This document shows positions 12,496-25,912 of a stretch of DNA of 64,000 nucleotides, piece by piece. Position 1 is the stretch's first letter; each line of letters starts with the position of its first letter. The position numbers were made by a program, and so were the translations under genes. Source of the DNA: Girardinichthys multiradiatus (taxonomy: Eukaryota > Chordata > Actinopteri > Cyprinodontiformes > Goodeidae); the NCBI RefSeq assembly GCF_021462225.1, contig NC_061805.1:31079958-31143957 (forward strand), read 5' to 3'. Under the pieces are notes generated by a model. That model saw only the letters and a program-made list of their open reading frames with translations, had not been told where the DNA came from and made no database searches.

Positions 12496-13489
12496 TTTTT
12501 GTTGTTTGCTTAATAATAACTGTTTTGAATTGTCTGTATTAATTGTTCAGTGAGCTACATTATTCTAGCAAACATTTAGTTTAAGGACATGTATGTATAC
12601 ATATTGTTTGTGGTAGAGAGCGAAGTTTAGTGGTGTGAGCTGTAGGAGAGAGGAACACAAATCCAACAAAAGGGCAACTGGAGACGGGCGAAACAAGTAT
12701 CGGCCCTGGCGGGGTCTCGTATCAACTTTCCCCTTCACTCTGACTTTCTTTTCCTGGCAGCCAATAAGGAAATAGCCCACTGTGTCTCCATGGTAACCCC
12801 TACCCTTTCAAACAATGATGGAGAGGATAAAACAGGAAATGGAACAATAGGGCCTACAGCAAAGTAATTTCTTTATAAGTTTTTACTGGGTGTCACTCAC
12901 AGTTGAAAAACTAAAATTAGGTTCCAGAAAGAGTGATTTATGACTATATATACTACCAGACATGTTTTGGCAACCCTAGTGGAATTGTGTAAAAAGCCTT
13001 AAAATAACTCATTTTGTAATGTAGTAGTGCTATCTCACTACATTTTTATTTTATTTTATTTTATTTTAAATAATTTTTTTTTTTTTTTTAAATCCAACCT
13101 TTTGATTTGAGCATGAAATGAGTGGTAAAAAATCCCTTGTTGAGAAATAATTGTTTTTATTAAAATCACCTGTACCCCTGTTCCTCATTCGACCAAAGCG
13201 TACCTGGCACCACACAAGGTAGCTAATGGTTGCAACGGTTCTGATAAAAGTCTTTACGATTTATTCTTTTAAAAAAGCCTATCTGTTTTTCTAGTTGTAA
13301 CAACTCTTTTTGAAAGATTTTTGATGGTTTTGCAGCTGGAAGGAGTTTTGCTGTTACTTTTCATTTACACTTTTAGACAGTTACTCTGATGCATAACTAC
13401 AGCAACTAGACAGTTTTTTTTTTTTACAACCAAAAGCAGCATATCAACATTTCAAAAGCTCAATTAATACCTGAACTACGACCGAAAAT
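12496..13489. other. noncoding, no gene seen; short T/TTTTA-rich tract
   Basis: A low-complexity TTTTA/poly-T tract lies at 13043-13090. Otherwise nothing recognisable. Confidence 0.5.
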
Positions 13490-15205
13490 CCTAGATGAGT
13501 TAAAGAGGAGACTGTGGATGCTGCAGAGTAGGAGAAAGAGAAGAAGATAAATTATATCTTCCACTGATATAATGGGGTATGTAAGACCTCTAACCAATGG
13601 ATGAACTTCAACGCTGACAAGGATGCAGCCAGAATATCAGAAATGAAGTTTCATGTGTTTTACATGGCTGAAGGATTGCATCCCTGATTCCAACGTCTCA
13701 CTCGCCGGATTTCTTTCCAACAGATCCAGATTCCTACATGTGGTGTTATCCAGGACATGTTGCTGTGAAATGTAGTTTCTATAATCTGGACATTGAACTA
13801 CTAGGTCTAAGTTATCGCCCAAGAGAGTTCACCGGTGTTATTTTGGCAACCGTATACATTCCGCTATCAGCTCAGTTGTTGGTAAGATACAGGCACAATA
13901 CCATAATGAATTTGTTGCAGTATGTGGATATTTTAACCAGGTTTCATTTTCAGCTACACTTCTAATGTTTCAGCAGTTTGTCAGCTGCTCTACCAGAGAA
14001 AATAATGTTGCACTTGTCCTTTTCAAATATCAAAGATTCATAAGCTTGTGTTGCAAGACCTCTTCTTGGCAAATGAGCTCATAATCTTGTTTTCTCTGCT
14101 CAGACCATAATCTCCACAACCTATAATAAAAAGAACATTGAGAAGAAGGTCACAGGAAGCAGAAGCTTTGCAGGGTTGTTTTGAGCCTACAGACTGGGAT
14201 GCACTCTTCCAGACATATGGAGATGACATCAGTGCCATACTTGAGTGTGTAACCTGCTTTATAAACTTTGTTGTGGACAACACCTTCCCAATAGAACACT
14301 AAGATGCTACACTAATAACAAATCTGGATCACCATTAACCTGAAGGAACAGCTGAATAAGATAAAAGGCATACAGGATGCAGCTGGAGTGCAAGCGTCAG
14401 CAAAACAATATAAGATACGTATGGTTAGTGATGACGAAGATCACAGGCTTCAGGCAGAATAAGGATCAAATGGACATCTGGAAAGAGCCAATGGACTAAC
14501 ATATTCTTTAATAGGCTAATTTCAGGAATAAATTCACCATCCTCCTCTTCTGCCCACAGCAAAACAGACCACCCGCCCACACTTTACCCACAGCTTTTCT
14601 GTCACGCCTCAGATATTTTATCTTCCACCTCTGGCACAGATCCTGTTGCTTCTTCATCATTGTCTTCACCCAAATCAGGAGATATTGGGCTTCCTTTTCT
14701 CCCCCCTCTCGCCAGTCTGAACCAAAACAAGGTGGCAGGACAAGATGGTGCCCGTCCCTGAGTCCTCAAGGCCTGTGTAGGCCAGCTCTGTGTGGTTCTG
14801 TAGCAGATCTTCTATAAGTCTGTTCTGGAAAGTGCAATCACGTCTGCCATTATCTATTAGGTTAACAGCATCAGAACCAGTGGCTTAAAAAGTTCAACAA
14901 GGTGATAAAGAAGGCTGGTTGTGTTTTAGGGACTGTTCTGGAACATCTGGGGATGATTGTGTGAAGAAGAAAGCTTTATAAAATGAAAAACATAATAAAC
15001 AACTCAGAGGATCATCTTCTCAAACACCGTGTCTTCAGTCAGAGGCTTCTTCAGATCCGCTGTAATACAGACTGCTACAGAAGATCCTTCCTGCCTTCAG
15101 CCATCAACACCTGGAATGAGTGTTTGAAGAACCTCGTATAATATTAGGTACGACATTTAATTTCCCTTTGGGGTTAGTAAAGTATTCTTTAATTGAATTA
15201 AATTG
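13490..15205 (+). mobile_element. degenerate Rex1/Babar-like LINE
   Basis: Translated fragments in shifting frames resemble a fish non-LTR retrotransposon. They include an endonuclease N-terminus (MGYVRPLTNG near 13572), the endonuclease segment YRPREFTGVILATVYIPLSA near 13812-13873, then FEPTDWDALFQTYGDDISAI near 14182, and finally the RT C-terminal tail with 'ccttcagccatcaacacctgg' near 15094. It ends 'aatttccctttggggtt...aattgaattaaattgag', a typical Rex1 3' end with short tail repeats. Many stops and shifts; inactive. Confidence 0.7.
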
Positions 15206-15539
15206 AGTTGAATGAGACTAACATCAAGCTTTTTGGTAACAAACACTGCAGGTGGATCTGGGATGAATACCCTGTTTACACATTTATTAGACAAGTTGTA
15301 TTTTTGAGGGTTTATTTTAATATTGAACAGCTACAGAGCTCTCACTCAATCCAAAAAATTGAAAATATATGTAGACCTGAATATTTAAGAAAAGTAAAGT
15401 GAGGTTTTGGCTTTCTTTGGATGTTATCTATGAGTGCACAGTAACTGGGCAACTACTGGTATGCATGAAATTTCCTAACTCACTTGTTTGTTTTTATCGG
15501 TTAAAGTGAGAATAACAAAGAAACAGGTCAAAATATACA

Positions 15540-15900
15540 ACTGCACATTTCTGTCATTTCCAAAAAAACATCTGTGGCTATTCTAGCCACACGTTTTTTC
15601 AATAGCCCTCAAAATTCTTCCATTTATGGAGTATGTCAGTTTCTTGATTTGTTGACAATTAACTTTTTACTGTATGTAGCAGCAACCACAGCTTCCCAGA
15701 CACTATTCAGAGAGGTGGACTGTTTTCCTTCATCCGAAAACTCCTTTTTAAAACAGGCTGACAAGTTCTCAGTAGGGTTTAGGTCATGTGAAGATATTCT
15801 GTCATCTTTAAAGCCTTTACTGTCTAGCCGCATAGGGGAGTACTTTGATGCATCCAATGGAGCGTAAACATCCTGCATAAAAATCATAAACATTTATCAC
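15540..15900. mobile_element. probable Tc1-like relic
   Basis: The phrase 'cagtagggtttaggtcatgtgaag' and its surroundings match the reverse complement of a Tc1 SPDLNPT-type block. On the minus strand DLNPTENLSACF is readable. The ends are not definable. Confidence 0.4.
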
Positions 15901-17717
15901 CAACTAGCAAATAAATACTAAAATAATACCTGCCTATACCAGTACACCCACCTTGCTGTTGTCAAAGTGGAGCCTGTTACTGATCCAGCCAAAGGCCCAT
16001 CTATCTAATCTGTCAATAGTCTCTGTTATCTTGTCAATCGATAAAATCTTTGGAAAATCTGTCTATTCTTTGAAAAATTGTCGGCTATTTTTTGGCCTAG
16101 TTTTGGTGTTTCGATGTTTGCGCTCAGTGGTAGTCAGGTTTCAGCCTTCTTACCTTGACTGTGTCTCTGAGCACCAAACACCTTCTACTACTGGGAACTC
16201 CAGGTAGGTTACAGGTCTGTATTATGAGGACTGGAGGAGAATGGGTTCCTAGTAGCTTCACTTTTGATTGTAGCTCTGTAAACTAATTGCAACAAAATGT
16301 TTAAGGGGCCTAAGGTCACAACCCAATGTTTTGGCAATTTTAAGATTGCTGCATTCCCCTGAAAGACCTTTTTAACATTTCTGACTTTTCAGAGTCTGTT
16401 AAATCTATTTTTTGAAGTCGTTTTACCTGAAGAATAGAAGCTGCTTAATAATTCTTCCTGTTTACACAAATACACATCGCCTTATATGCTTCAATCCATT
16501 AGGGGCGTTTTATACAGCTTAGAGTATAAAAGTGTATAAAAATCATATGGTCTAAATGCTTACTTGCCTGATAATTGTGTACACAGTGTATGTTTAAAAG
16601 CACCACATGCCCACTGTTAAGTATGGTGAAGGATCTGTGGGCCTATTTCTCTTGCCACTGGGAGTTTGTTAAAAGAAACTTTGTTTCTTAACACGGGATT
16701 TTATTTTGAGATATCAGGTTGATTTTCAGTCAGACTATGTAGGGTTAAACTGATGCACATCAACTGCTTCAACTTTTATTACGTTAAGTGTCATCTAACT
16801 GCAGCAATAAATCTCTGCCACATCAGTTGAATGTGTCTTAAAGTCAGAGCTCCTTAACATCCTTGTACGAGGTCACCAGCAATAGTGAGAAAGGATTGGT
16901 TTGCTTTTATGCTTCCTGGTCACTATGTCATGCTTTTATTTTGTGTTCAGTGAGCATGTAGTCACCACTGGCTCCACATTAACAAGAAAAGCCTCAGATT
17001 GAGTCAACTGCTTCTTGTTGCTACTAAACTCAGAGCATCGGATGGAGATGTCTGAAAGACATTTACTAAAAGTACAAAAGCATTTCCAGCCCTGTGGGTC
17101 TGTGGGCTGCACAAATCTGTTAATGGGATGGACAAAATGCTTTGCTTTCCTGCAGTTATGTAAGACCCCTCTCTGCACAGTTGATTTAGGCTGACTGAGT
17201 GCTCGTTCAGAACGAGAGCTGGGAGGGGGGTCCTCATTTAACCTTGGCACATTACTGATTAATCTAAGCATCATCTGCATGGTTGTCGTATTTAGGGCAT
17301 CAAGAGTAAAGCGCTGTGTTTATTGGAGGCTGCTTTGGTATGTAATAGGCATTTTGTTTTTAAATGCTGGGCTGATGAGCACTGCTGAGACGGATAAAAA
17401 AACAATTACTTTAATTTTTCAAGCAGCTGAAGTTTTTAGTCGTCATTTGAAGGCACCAGATTTTATTTGTGCTGAATTTAATGAGATGGTTGCTGGATTG
17501 TCCAATCTAAAACTTGTTATATTTTACACTGCCTCGAAGCTTCAGTGTGACTCACTGAGATTCACTGATCTGGCCTGTGCAGACTCATCTTTACCATGAA
17601 TGTCTTCTGCAGTTTGTCAAGAAAATAGCTAACTACATATTTTCTTTTGTCAATTAGTGTCTAAAACTGTTCCTATTTCCAGCATAATAGCTGCTAACCC
17701 TGCAACAGTTATGTTTC
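15901..17717. other. noncoding, no gene seen
   Basis: No exon or repeat could be supported. Open frames on both strands around 16940-17280 are unremarkable. Confidence 0.5.
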
Positions 17718-18310
17718 ACAGATGCATCTTATTGAATTAGAATAACATGAAAAGTTGATTTATTTTACAAATTTAATTCAATAACTGAAAGGCATTTATT
17801 TTAATTCATTTTAAATATTTTTTCCAGGCAATTTGACATAAAATGTCAAAGTACTGAAAGCTATAAATTCTCAATAATCTCAATACTTGTTCCTGCCTTT
17901 TTTCTGCATGAATTAGTGCATCAATGTGGTGTGGAATGGAGGCAGTAGGATGTCATTGAACCCCCGTTGCCTCAATAGCTGTCTTTAGCTCGTCTTCATG
18001 GTTGGGTCTGGTGTCTCTCATCCTCTCAAGGTTTGGTTATGTTTTTTGCATATATGACCACACCCTTTTTCTTTGAAGCCTCTGCTTGGATGGAGCACTA
18101 TTTTTTTTTAAAAAGTCAGCTTTTTAAGCTGCAAATGTCCTCTTGTGGCTTACTCTCCCTGTGGAGTCTGTGACTGTCAGCTGGACAGCTGTCAAGTCAG
18201 CAGTCTTCCTAATGATGTGTAGACCATTACATAACAGTGCTGTACTGTTCTTTTCTGTCTCATGTAATATTGACATTTTCTGGGGTGCAAAGAACTGTAA
18301 GCCATAAAAA
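17718..18310 (-). mobile_element. decayed Tc1-like transposon, 5' part
   Basis: Starts with a TIR-like 'gatgcatcttattgaattagaat', then the reverse complement of transposase C-terminal blocks ('gcatcaatgtggtgtggaatgg', 'gtctttagctcgtcttc', 'gggtctggtgtctct') and an N-terminal block ('ctgtcaagtcagcagtctt'). The interior is deleted. Confidence 0.5.
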
Positions 18311-18544
18311 ATCAAACTTAAGAGGAGTTAATGCTTGAATCGTTTCACCCCTGGGTGGGATTAATCTATATATGTACAGCTCAGTCAATATCCTTGTAAA
18401 ATGTATTATGTATTATATAGATCCAGAGTATTTCAAGCCTTTATTTATGATGATTCTTGGTGAGTATAGTTTAAAGCTAATTAAATTCACAATTTAATTT
18501 TTGTAGAGCAATAAAATGGATTTTCAATCTAAAAATGTAAGCAA

Positions 18545-19075
18545 GTTAGTAAAGTTTATTTATAAAGCTCCTTTCACAAGCACAGAGCCACAAAGTACTG
18601 TAGAAGGACACCTCATAAGATCTACATGAAAGCACGATAAAGCTTGGCGGGACAAAGCAGCACCCCTTGGGTTTTAGTACGTGGAGCACCAGGAGATTCT
18701 GGGCTTGTGATCGAAGGCTACGAGGAGCAAAGTGTTTATTTAAACCTTAGAGCCCTGTAGGTGTGGACAAGATTTTAAAAACAAATGCTAAAATCCACTG
18801 GGAGCCAGTGTAAGACTGGGGTCATATGAGAGAATTTACTAGATTGCTTAGGAAGTCTGGCTGTTGCATTGTGAATAGCTTGAAGGTGTAAAACTGAAGA
18901 TCTGTCTAGACCTATAAAAAGTGCAATACATTAGTCTAAATGGGATGTCATAAATGCCTGAATAATGTTCTCTATGTCTACTCAGGAGACCGTGGCATGT
19001 ATTTTAGAGATGTTTCCTAACTGAAAGAAACAGGAACGAGAGAAATGGATCAGATATGAGAGTCAAAGCATAATG
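18545..19075. repeat. fish interspersed repeat ('tttataaagctcctttcacaa' type)
   Basis: Contains 'gtttatttataaagctccttt', 'gctaaaatccactgggagccagtgtaag' region, 'gtctaaatgggatgtcataaa' and 'ttttagagatgtttcctaactg', a chain of blocks I recognise as a repeat widespread in teleosts. Class not certain. No coding capacity. Confidence 0.5.
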
Positions 19076-19109
19076 AAGTGTCGCTTACTGAACCACATGT
19101 CCATGTACT

Positions 19110-19520
19110 ATAAACTATATGAACTCAGTACATGGTCAGAACATTTTTTGCACGAATTACTGCATCAATGTGGAGTAGCATGGAGTTGATGGCTAGTTGC
19201 TGTGTTGAGATGTGTCTGATCTTACTCTGGGCTTTGCATCACAATTTGCTCAAAGCTACCTTTATCTCTGTTGCTTGTGCACCATTTTCTCCCACACTTT
19301 TTTCTTTCACTAAACTTTCCATTGAAAGTGCTTGGATACAGCTACCTTGTTTAGCAACGCGTTTTATGGCTTCCCCTCCATGTGGAGGGTGTAATTGACT
19401 GTCATCTGGACAAATGTCGAGTCAGCTGACTTCTTAGCGATTCTACAGGCCAGAGTGTGGCTGTATTAAAAGAAACTTATTTTCAGTCATCTTATGCAAG
19501 ATTCTAATTCCTTATCTGTC
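19110..19520 (-). mobile_element. decayed Tc1-like transposon fragment
   Basis: Blocks parallel those at 17890-18220: 'gaattactgcatcaatgtggag', then 'cccacactttttt', 'cttggatacagctaccttg', 'ctgtcatctggacaaatgtcg'. These are remnants of transposase termini with the middle deleted. Confidence 0.45.
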
Positions 19521-20819
19521 AGCTCTAATCATCAAATTTAGAGAAAAAACATTGACATTTGGTGTTATTATACATACTTATTCATACTAAATGAGCAGTT
19601 GTGACTTGCATTTTTATCCCCCCAGTTGTAATTAATATTCAAATCTCATATTCATAATGAAAGTTATAGTTGGAATGGATTTGGTAGGTTAGATTAATCA
19701 GTTTGCCTTTAGTACTTGAGTTTTAGCTTCTTCTGTAGTTTCTTCATTCGTTTCCTCTCCATGTTTGGATCATTTTTAGGAGCAGCTCTCACTGAGGTAC
19801 TGTGGGAGGAAGAGAGGATGAGGAGAAGGAACACAGTGGAGGAGATACACACAGGGTATCAAGTATTTTTAGCTTTCCCTTTGCACTGCCAGGATAAGTA
19901 AAGAACAAGGGCACATTGCACATCCCAATTCTTGTTGAAGGACATGGGCCAGAGAAACAGGAGGGACAGTGACCAATATACAGGGTGCATCATTGGAGCT
20001 TCATGTGTTTACTGTAAATTCCTCAAATCAATAGTTTCCCCCCGCATGTTGCCTGAGCTTTTTATTCTGATCTTAGATTGATACATCTATAGGACATTCA
20101 TGAGTTTTAAAATCTCAGAGTCAGTGCAGCTAATATTTGGGTTTTGTATTTTATGGTTCTGCCAACAAAGAATCTTGCCCACCTTTTAAACAGAACGGAA
20201 AGGTAAGTGGTTGCTCACCCATGCTGTTCTTTATTGAAGTCAAACAAAGAAAAATCTGGTCTTTTTCCACCCTAACTGCTCTTTTGATAACATTAAAAGA
20301 TTTAAATATAAAGATTGAAGAAGACGGTGTGTCTGAAAAGAGATCAGGGCTCTCAAGTTGTAAATCAGTTCTGGCCTTCATCAGACAGAAGAAGCACTTC
20401 TTTTTAGGTCTAATTTTTTAACCTGTTAGATATTTTATTATATGTTGTCTGCAAAATCGATTATTGTTTCGCCCCATTTTCATAAGCCAGGAATTGGACG
20501 TGGCCAATTATTCTTTGATCGGCTCTGATTAGGGATTGGCGGATCAAATACAAAAACGATCTTAGAAAAACTTAGATCTCAAACTTGTTTTAGTCTTTAA
20601 CCAACCAAAAGATTTTACTTTTACACACTTTAAAAAAAAAAAAAAAAAAAATGTAATAGAAATGAGCCTGACAACTGTCTGACCTGTAAAATCAAAAACA
20701 TCTTTTAAGTAGAACCTATCTGACAACATGAAACAGATGATGAAATTATCGTGATCTTTCTTTCGCTTGCCTGAGTTAAAGTTTGTGGTCATCAAATAAT
20801 AAAACAAATTGGGAACATT
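19521..20819. other. noncoding, no gene seen
   Basis: Includes a poly-A tract at 20631-20650 and nothing else that can be assigned. Confidence 0.5.
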
Positions 20820-21080
20820 TTAGTGGAATGGAGAGACAAAAGTATAAAATTGTGGAGGTTTTGTGTGACTCTTTATATCTGGAGTAAACCTAACAAAGCA
20901 ATAAAAACAATAACACCTTACTGGCAGTCCCACATGGTGGTGGTACTGTGATGGTCTGGGGCTCTACTGCTTCAGGAAATAAACAAACTGAAGATTTAGG
21001 AGTGGCCTAGTCAATGTCAGAATTTTAATCTGATTGAGATGCTGTGACTCGCCCAGCTGTGGCTCTTTGTCCTGGGGCAC
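20820..21080 (+). mobile_element. Tc1-like transposase relic
   Basis: 'cccacatggtggtggtactgtgatggtctgggg' region at about 20929 encodes a relic of the (H)GGG(T/S)VMVWG block. 'gtcagaattttaatctgattgag' is a decayed SPDLNPIE block. Too short and eroded for boundaries. Confidence 0.5.
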
Positions 21081-21589
21081 CCACCCTCTCCGATGTGCAT
21101 ATAGTCCCCTGTCTTATGCCATATGTTGCCTTTACAGACAGATATTTTAATGCAACTTGACATTATTGTCATAAAGGACAGGATGAAATGGCAAAGAGCT
21201 TTGATCCTGAAATAGCAGCTTCTCCTCCATAAATGTCACTTATGTTTCTTGTTGCCACAGATTTAATACGGTGACATGTTGTCTGCAGACGTTTTCTAAT
21301 TTGAGACAAATTCCTTTCAAGAAGTTATCTATGATCTTCTGAGCCTAATTCTGCATTAAAACAAAATGAAAATGGAACAACGTGATGATTAAAAAAAACA
21401 AATCATGCTCTTGTCTTGTGGATTGTTCGGGGAAATTCCTTGTCATTGTAACCTTTACCATAATATCCTGTTGGGTATCCCAAGAGGAAAGATTAAAAAC
21501 TGAATGAGGGCTCATTATAAAACCGTGGGGAAAACACTAGCAGATAATATTGATAAATGTTCAAATAAATATGACTATTTTCATCTCGG
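21081..21589. other. noncoding, nothing recognised
   Basis: No supported exon or repeat. Confidence 0.5.
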
Positions 21590-22048
21590 ATGGATCTTCA
21601 CACCCTACGAAAGGTGGCTTTATGCACCTTCTGGTGCACTGTCCTGCCACAGCTTGCAATAGCCTACAGGAGCAAGGATGGAAAGAGGAATAAAACCCAG
21701 CACCAAGCTGTAGTTATCGTTGCTTCAGTTTGTTTAAAACCCGAGCAGAAACGTTGGGGGCTGCGTTTTGGTGAGCGCTGTGCATTGGCGTGTGCTGCTA
21801 TTGCGTCACTGCCTAGAGGGGGTCAGAGGCTGTATTTTTAGACGGGAAGGAGCATATTCTCTGAACCAACGTCAGGCGCTCTGCTTGTGTATGCTTAGAT
21901 TATTGTGACTGAGCTATTTTTAAGCTCCGTGTGTGAGAGTGCCCTTTTTTTCTGTGTCAAGCATGGTGCCAGTCCTCTCTGGAGGATGTTGGTGGATAGA
22001 CCAGTACAGGTCCAATCCTTTGCACAGCATCTGCATCGGACTTCAAAG
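21590..22048 (+). promoter_or_regulatory. weak candidate for an upstream promoter/noncoding first exon
   Basis: Higher CpG density than the surroundings (about 21740-21880), a CRE-like 'attgcgtcact' at about 21804, a MEF2-like 'ctatttttaa' at about 21913-21922 inside a small inverted repeat, and a possible donor 'tcaaa|gtaaga' at 22047/22048. The ATG exon of pitpnm2 at 26084 needs an upstream noncoding exon and this is one place it could be. Speculative. Confidence 0.2.
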
Positions 22049-22254
22049 TAAGACTGGGAGAGCAAACGGGTTCACATTCGCAAGAGCGAAGGCTGTTTAA
22101 GGACAGCTTGGTGGCTGGAAACGAAATGCAAAGGAGAGAAGTTGCTGCATCCTGTGATTCAGATCATTTACATGGTTTAAATCTGAACAGTATGATTAAA
22201 AGAGGAACTAAAACCAGTGTTTAAATACAGCTATATTACATGAGCTGCAGCATA

Positions 22255-23528
22255 CAGGGGTTGGACAATAAAACTGAGACACCTGTCATTTTAGTGTGGG
22301 AGGTTTCATGGCTAAATTGGACCAGCCTGGTAGCCAGTCTTCATTGATTGCACATTGCACCAGTAAGAGCAGAGTGTGAAGGTTCAATTAGCAGGGTAAG
22401 AGCACAGTTTTGCTCAAAATATTGAAATGCACACAACATTATGGGTGACATACCAGAGTTCAAATGAGGACAAATTGTTGGTGCACGTCTTGCTGGTGCA
22501 TCTGTGACCAAGACAGCAAGTCTTTGTGATGTATCAAGAGCCACGGTATCCAGGGTAATGTCAGCATACCACCAAGAAGGACGAACCACATCCAACAGGA
22601 TTAACTGTGGACGCAAGAGGAAGCTGTCTGAAAGGGATGTTCGGGTGCTAACCCGGATTGTATCCAAAAAACATAAAACCATGGCTGCTCAGATCATGGC
22701 AGAATTAAATGTGCACCTCAACTCTCCTGTTTCCACCAGAACTGTCCGTCGGGAGCACCACAGGGTCAATATACATGGCCGGGCTGCTATAGCCAAACCT
22801 TTGGTCACTCATGCCAATGCCAAACGTTGGTTTCAATGGTGCAAGGAGCGCAAATCTTGGGCTGTGGACAATGTGAAACATGTATTGTTCTCTGATGAGT
22901 CCACCTTTACCGTTTTCCCCACATCCGGGAGAGTTACGGTGTGGAGAAGCCCCAAAGAAGTGTACCACCCAGACTGTTGCATGCCCAGAGTGAACCATGG
23001 GGGTGGATCAGTGATGGTTCGGGCTGCCATATCATGGCATTCCCTTGGCCCAATATTTGTGCTAGATGGGCGCGTCACTGCCAAGGACTACTGAGCCATT
23101 CTTGAGGACCATGGTTTGAACCATCCAATGGTTCAAACATTGTATCCTGAAGGCGGTGCCGTGTATCAGGATGACAATGCACCAATACACAGAAAGACTG
23201 GTGAAAGATTGGTTTGATGAACATGAAAGTGAAGTTGAACATCTCCCATGGTCTGCACAGTCACCAGATCTAAATATTATTGAGCCACTTTGGGGTGTTT
23301 TGGAGGAGCGAGTCAGGAAATGTTTTCCTCCACCAGTATCACGTAGTGACCTGGCCACTATCCTGCAAGAAGAATGGTTTAAAATCCCTCTGACCACTGT
23401 GCAGGACTTGTATATGTCATTCCCAAGACGAATTGACGCTGTATTGGCCGCAAAATGAGGCCCTACACCATACTAATAAATTATTGTGGTCTAAAACCAA
23501 GTGCTTCAGTTTCATTATCCAACCCCTG
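22255..23528 (+). mobile_element. near-complete Tc1-like transposon with short TIRs
   Basis: The left end caggggttggacaataaaac and the right end 'ttcattatccaacccctg' are inverted copies, flanked by TA at 22253-22254 and 23529-23530. About 1.27 kb, the expected length for an autonomous Tc1 element. The transposase reads on the + strand but is broken. Confidence 0.88.
22441..23458 (+). pseudogene. Tc1-like transposase, lightly damaged
   Basis: From ATG 22441 the protein runs MGDIPEFK, stop (TGA 22465), then ARLAGASVTKTASLCDVSRA (paired HTH), GRKRKLSERDVRVLTRI, the first catalytic Asp in VLFSDESTFTVF, and VNHGGGSVMVRAAISWH. A second TGA lies at 23092. After that come the second Asp in YQDDNAPIH, a frameshift near 23190, and the Glu in SPDLNIIEPLWGVLEERV, ending at the stop at 23456-23458. 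All three catalytic residues are present, in two frames. Two nonsense codons and one frameshift make it inactive, but it is one of the younger copies here. Confidence 0.88.
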
Positions 23529-25912
23529 TATTTTATAACTGAACGTTACACGTTTTTTTTGTTTTGTTTTTTTTTGCCATCCTTTAGGTTTGTTTTCATC
23601 AGGTAAGAAAGCTGAGCTCAGGCTAGGATTATATAATAGCAAAAAATGTGTTTCAGCAGGCGGTGTAAAATATTTCAGCTGATTGATCAAAATGAATCCG
23701 GTTTTAGTCAAAATAAAAACATTGGCTATTTATGCGGACAGTACGGCTCACAGCCCAACACCATTCTGTTAGGAGGCAGCATGTGCAAGAAAGAAAACCT
23801 AAAATAATCTAATTTAAAAATGTTTTTCTGGCAAGCATCTCGCTGCTCTCTTGTCACGCAGAAAGAATCTTGATCTTTAAACTTCTGATTGGAGCCTTTC
23901 TGTGTGTGGTTTGCATGTTCTCTCCCGCGGTCATCATCCATGTTGCTCCCAGGTGTCTCTGTGTTTGTGTGTGGTTCTTTGTCCCGGTGTCTCTCTCTGT
24001 TGTCCTGTGATGGACTGGCAATCTGCCTGTTTGGATTTAGTATTTGTGTTGATGTTCAGGTCTAAGCAAAAGTGATCCTGTAATGAATAATGTAGCTGGT
24101 GAATTAACTGAGTCTCTGTGCAGTATCAGGGCCACAGATATTTCCTGGTGGACATAATGAGACTGTAGCTGACCGAGCAGATTCGGTCTGTTAAACGCTG
24201 GGTTCTTCTCCTGCTTTCATGTCAGTTTGGTTTGTTCTTTTAAATACCTTGTGTCACTTCCTTTTTAAGTGGTGGCTTGTTGTTGACTAGAAATGAGGTT
24301 TTCCTGTGGTCAGCCCCCAGCAGATTAGAGGTTGGTAAAAGCATGTGTTTTGACATTTTACACTGGGGGTCTTGCAGATTTTCTCATCTTGCTGCTGAAA
24401 AGGAAATAGTCAAGAACAGAGTTCGGGTAGTTGACACATTTTTTAGTTTCAAGTTAAGACTGAAGCAGTGACCTCGCTCTCCTAAGCTTGGTTTCGGGTT
24501 TCTGGCTATAGGGCCACAGGCTTTTCTTTAGGGCCTCTAGAGCTAGCCTAGTTTGCTCCAAGTGTTTCCCGAGAGTGCAGTTATTTTCAGCAAAACGTGG
24601 TGTCCTGCTCTGATTTTCCTGAAGCATTGTTCCTCCGTGTAAACCAAGGAGGTATCTACATGAAAAATGTATACAGTACAACAAAAAGGTAATGCTGTTT
24701 AAACCAGATGGCCTCCTGCTGTGTCGGCGAGTTCTGCTCCAGGTCAAGAAACCAGTCGAGCTTTTGTTGCTGTGGTACATCAGCGAGCTTGTTATCTTGA
24801 TGTGTCTTCAGTGAAGTGTTGCAGGAGGAGGAACAGGAATATTGGTTACACCAGGAGCTACTCTTTGCTTGCTGGGTAAGTGACACAGTGGGAATATTAG
24901 TGTGATTAGGGTGATTACACAGAAAGGCTAAGCTCCAGAGCTTTGTCCAGCGGCTGCCATAGGTCAGAAATTAGTTAATATTGGCTTATGCAGTGCTGTA
25001 TAGTCAATTCTTTCCACCCAAATTTAAGCTACGCTACGATATTGGCTTCATCTTTCATCGCACGCACTTTTCATTGCAAACCTGTAACTAAGTTCTGGCT
25101 CATTTTGTTTTCACCGCATCCAGATTGACAAAATATTTAAACTTTTGCTCTTTTGAGTGACTGTAGAAGCTCCACTGTGTAATACAATACAGGTTAATCT
25201 TGAAAAATTAATTTATTTGATCATATTTTTAGGTTCATTACAAACAGAAGGATATATTTGAAGTGTTTTATTTTAGTTATTTTTATGAAGCTGACATTTA
25301 GTAGATTTCACTTAAGTCTGTGTGCACCACAGCTCTGCATTGTGGTGCACACAGATACGGCCCTGATTTGTACTTGCTTAGCTTTGGAGAACAGGTCTTT
25401 CTGCACTGGTTGAAGCAGACCTCTGCAACTCACGCCACCCACACACTGCATACGCATAGCTCACACCTACCTCTATCTGCCCAGTGGTTGGAAAACAAAG
25501 CTTTGTGTAACTCGGATGAACCCATTTGTGAAACCTTGCTCGTGCAAAGTTATGTAAAGTTCCTCACTGTAATCCCTCTGTTGCTGAATAAGGTTCCCCA
25601 TGTGACGGTGTTGTGGGCCTGAGGTCGACTGGGTTGTGGCCTGTGTATAAGAAGGGGATTTTATCCAGGTAACTGCGGTTTTTAGAGGTGCGATGCTAGA
25701 GCTTCCCATCGATGCCAAGGCTTGGACCCAAAAGACAGTAGCCTGTTCCTCTCTCTTCTTCATCAGCGCGTGAGCTTTGGGAATGGTTTCTTCTCAGCTT
25801 TTTATTTAGAGGACTTTTGCAGCGTTTTTCCTTTATTTGTTTCAAGTGTTGAGAAAGTTTAGTGATTTTTGAAAGAATTGTTTTTATTTTTATATTTTCT
25901 TTCTATGTACAG
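23529..25912. other. noncoding DNA directly upstream of pitpnm2's first coding exon
   Basis: No exon or named repeat stands out. It ends in the polypyrimidine tract and acceptor at 25905-25912. Probably the last part of a 5' UTR intron. Confidence 0.5.

Noticed and set aside
21590..21841. 83-codon open frame as a small gene
   Set aside because: No family resemblance; listed only as a weak promoter/first-exon candidate because of its composition.
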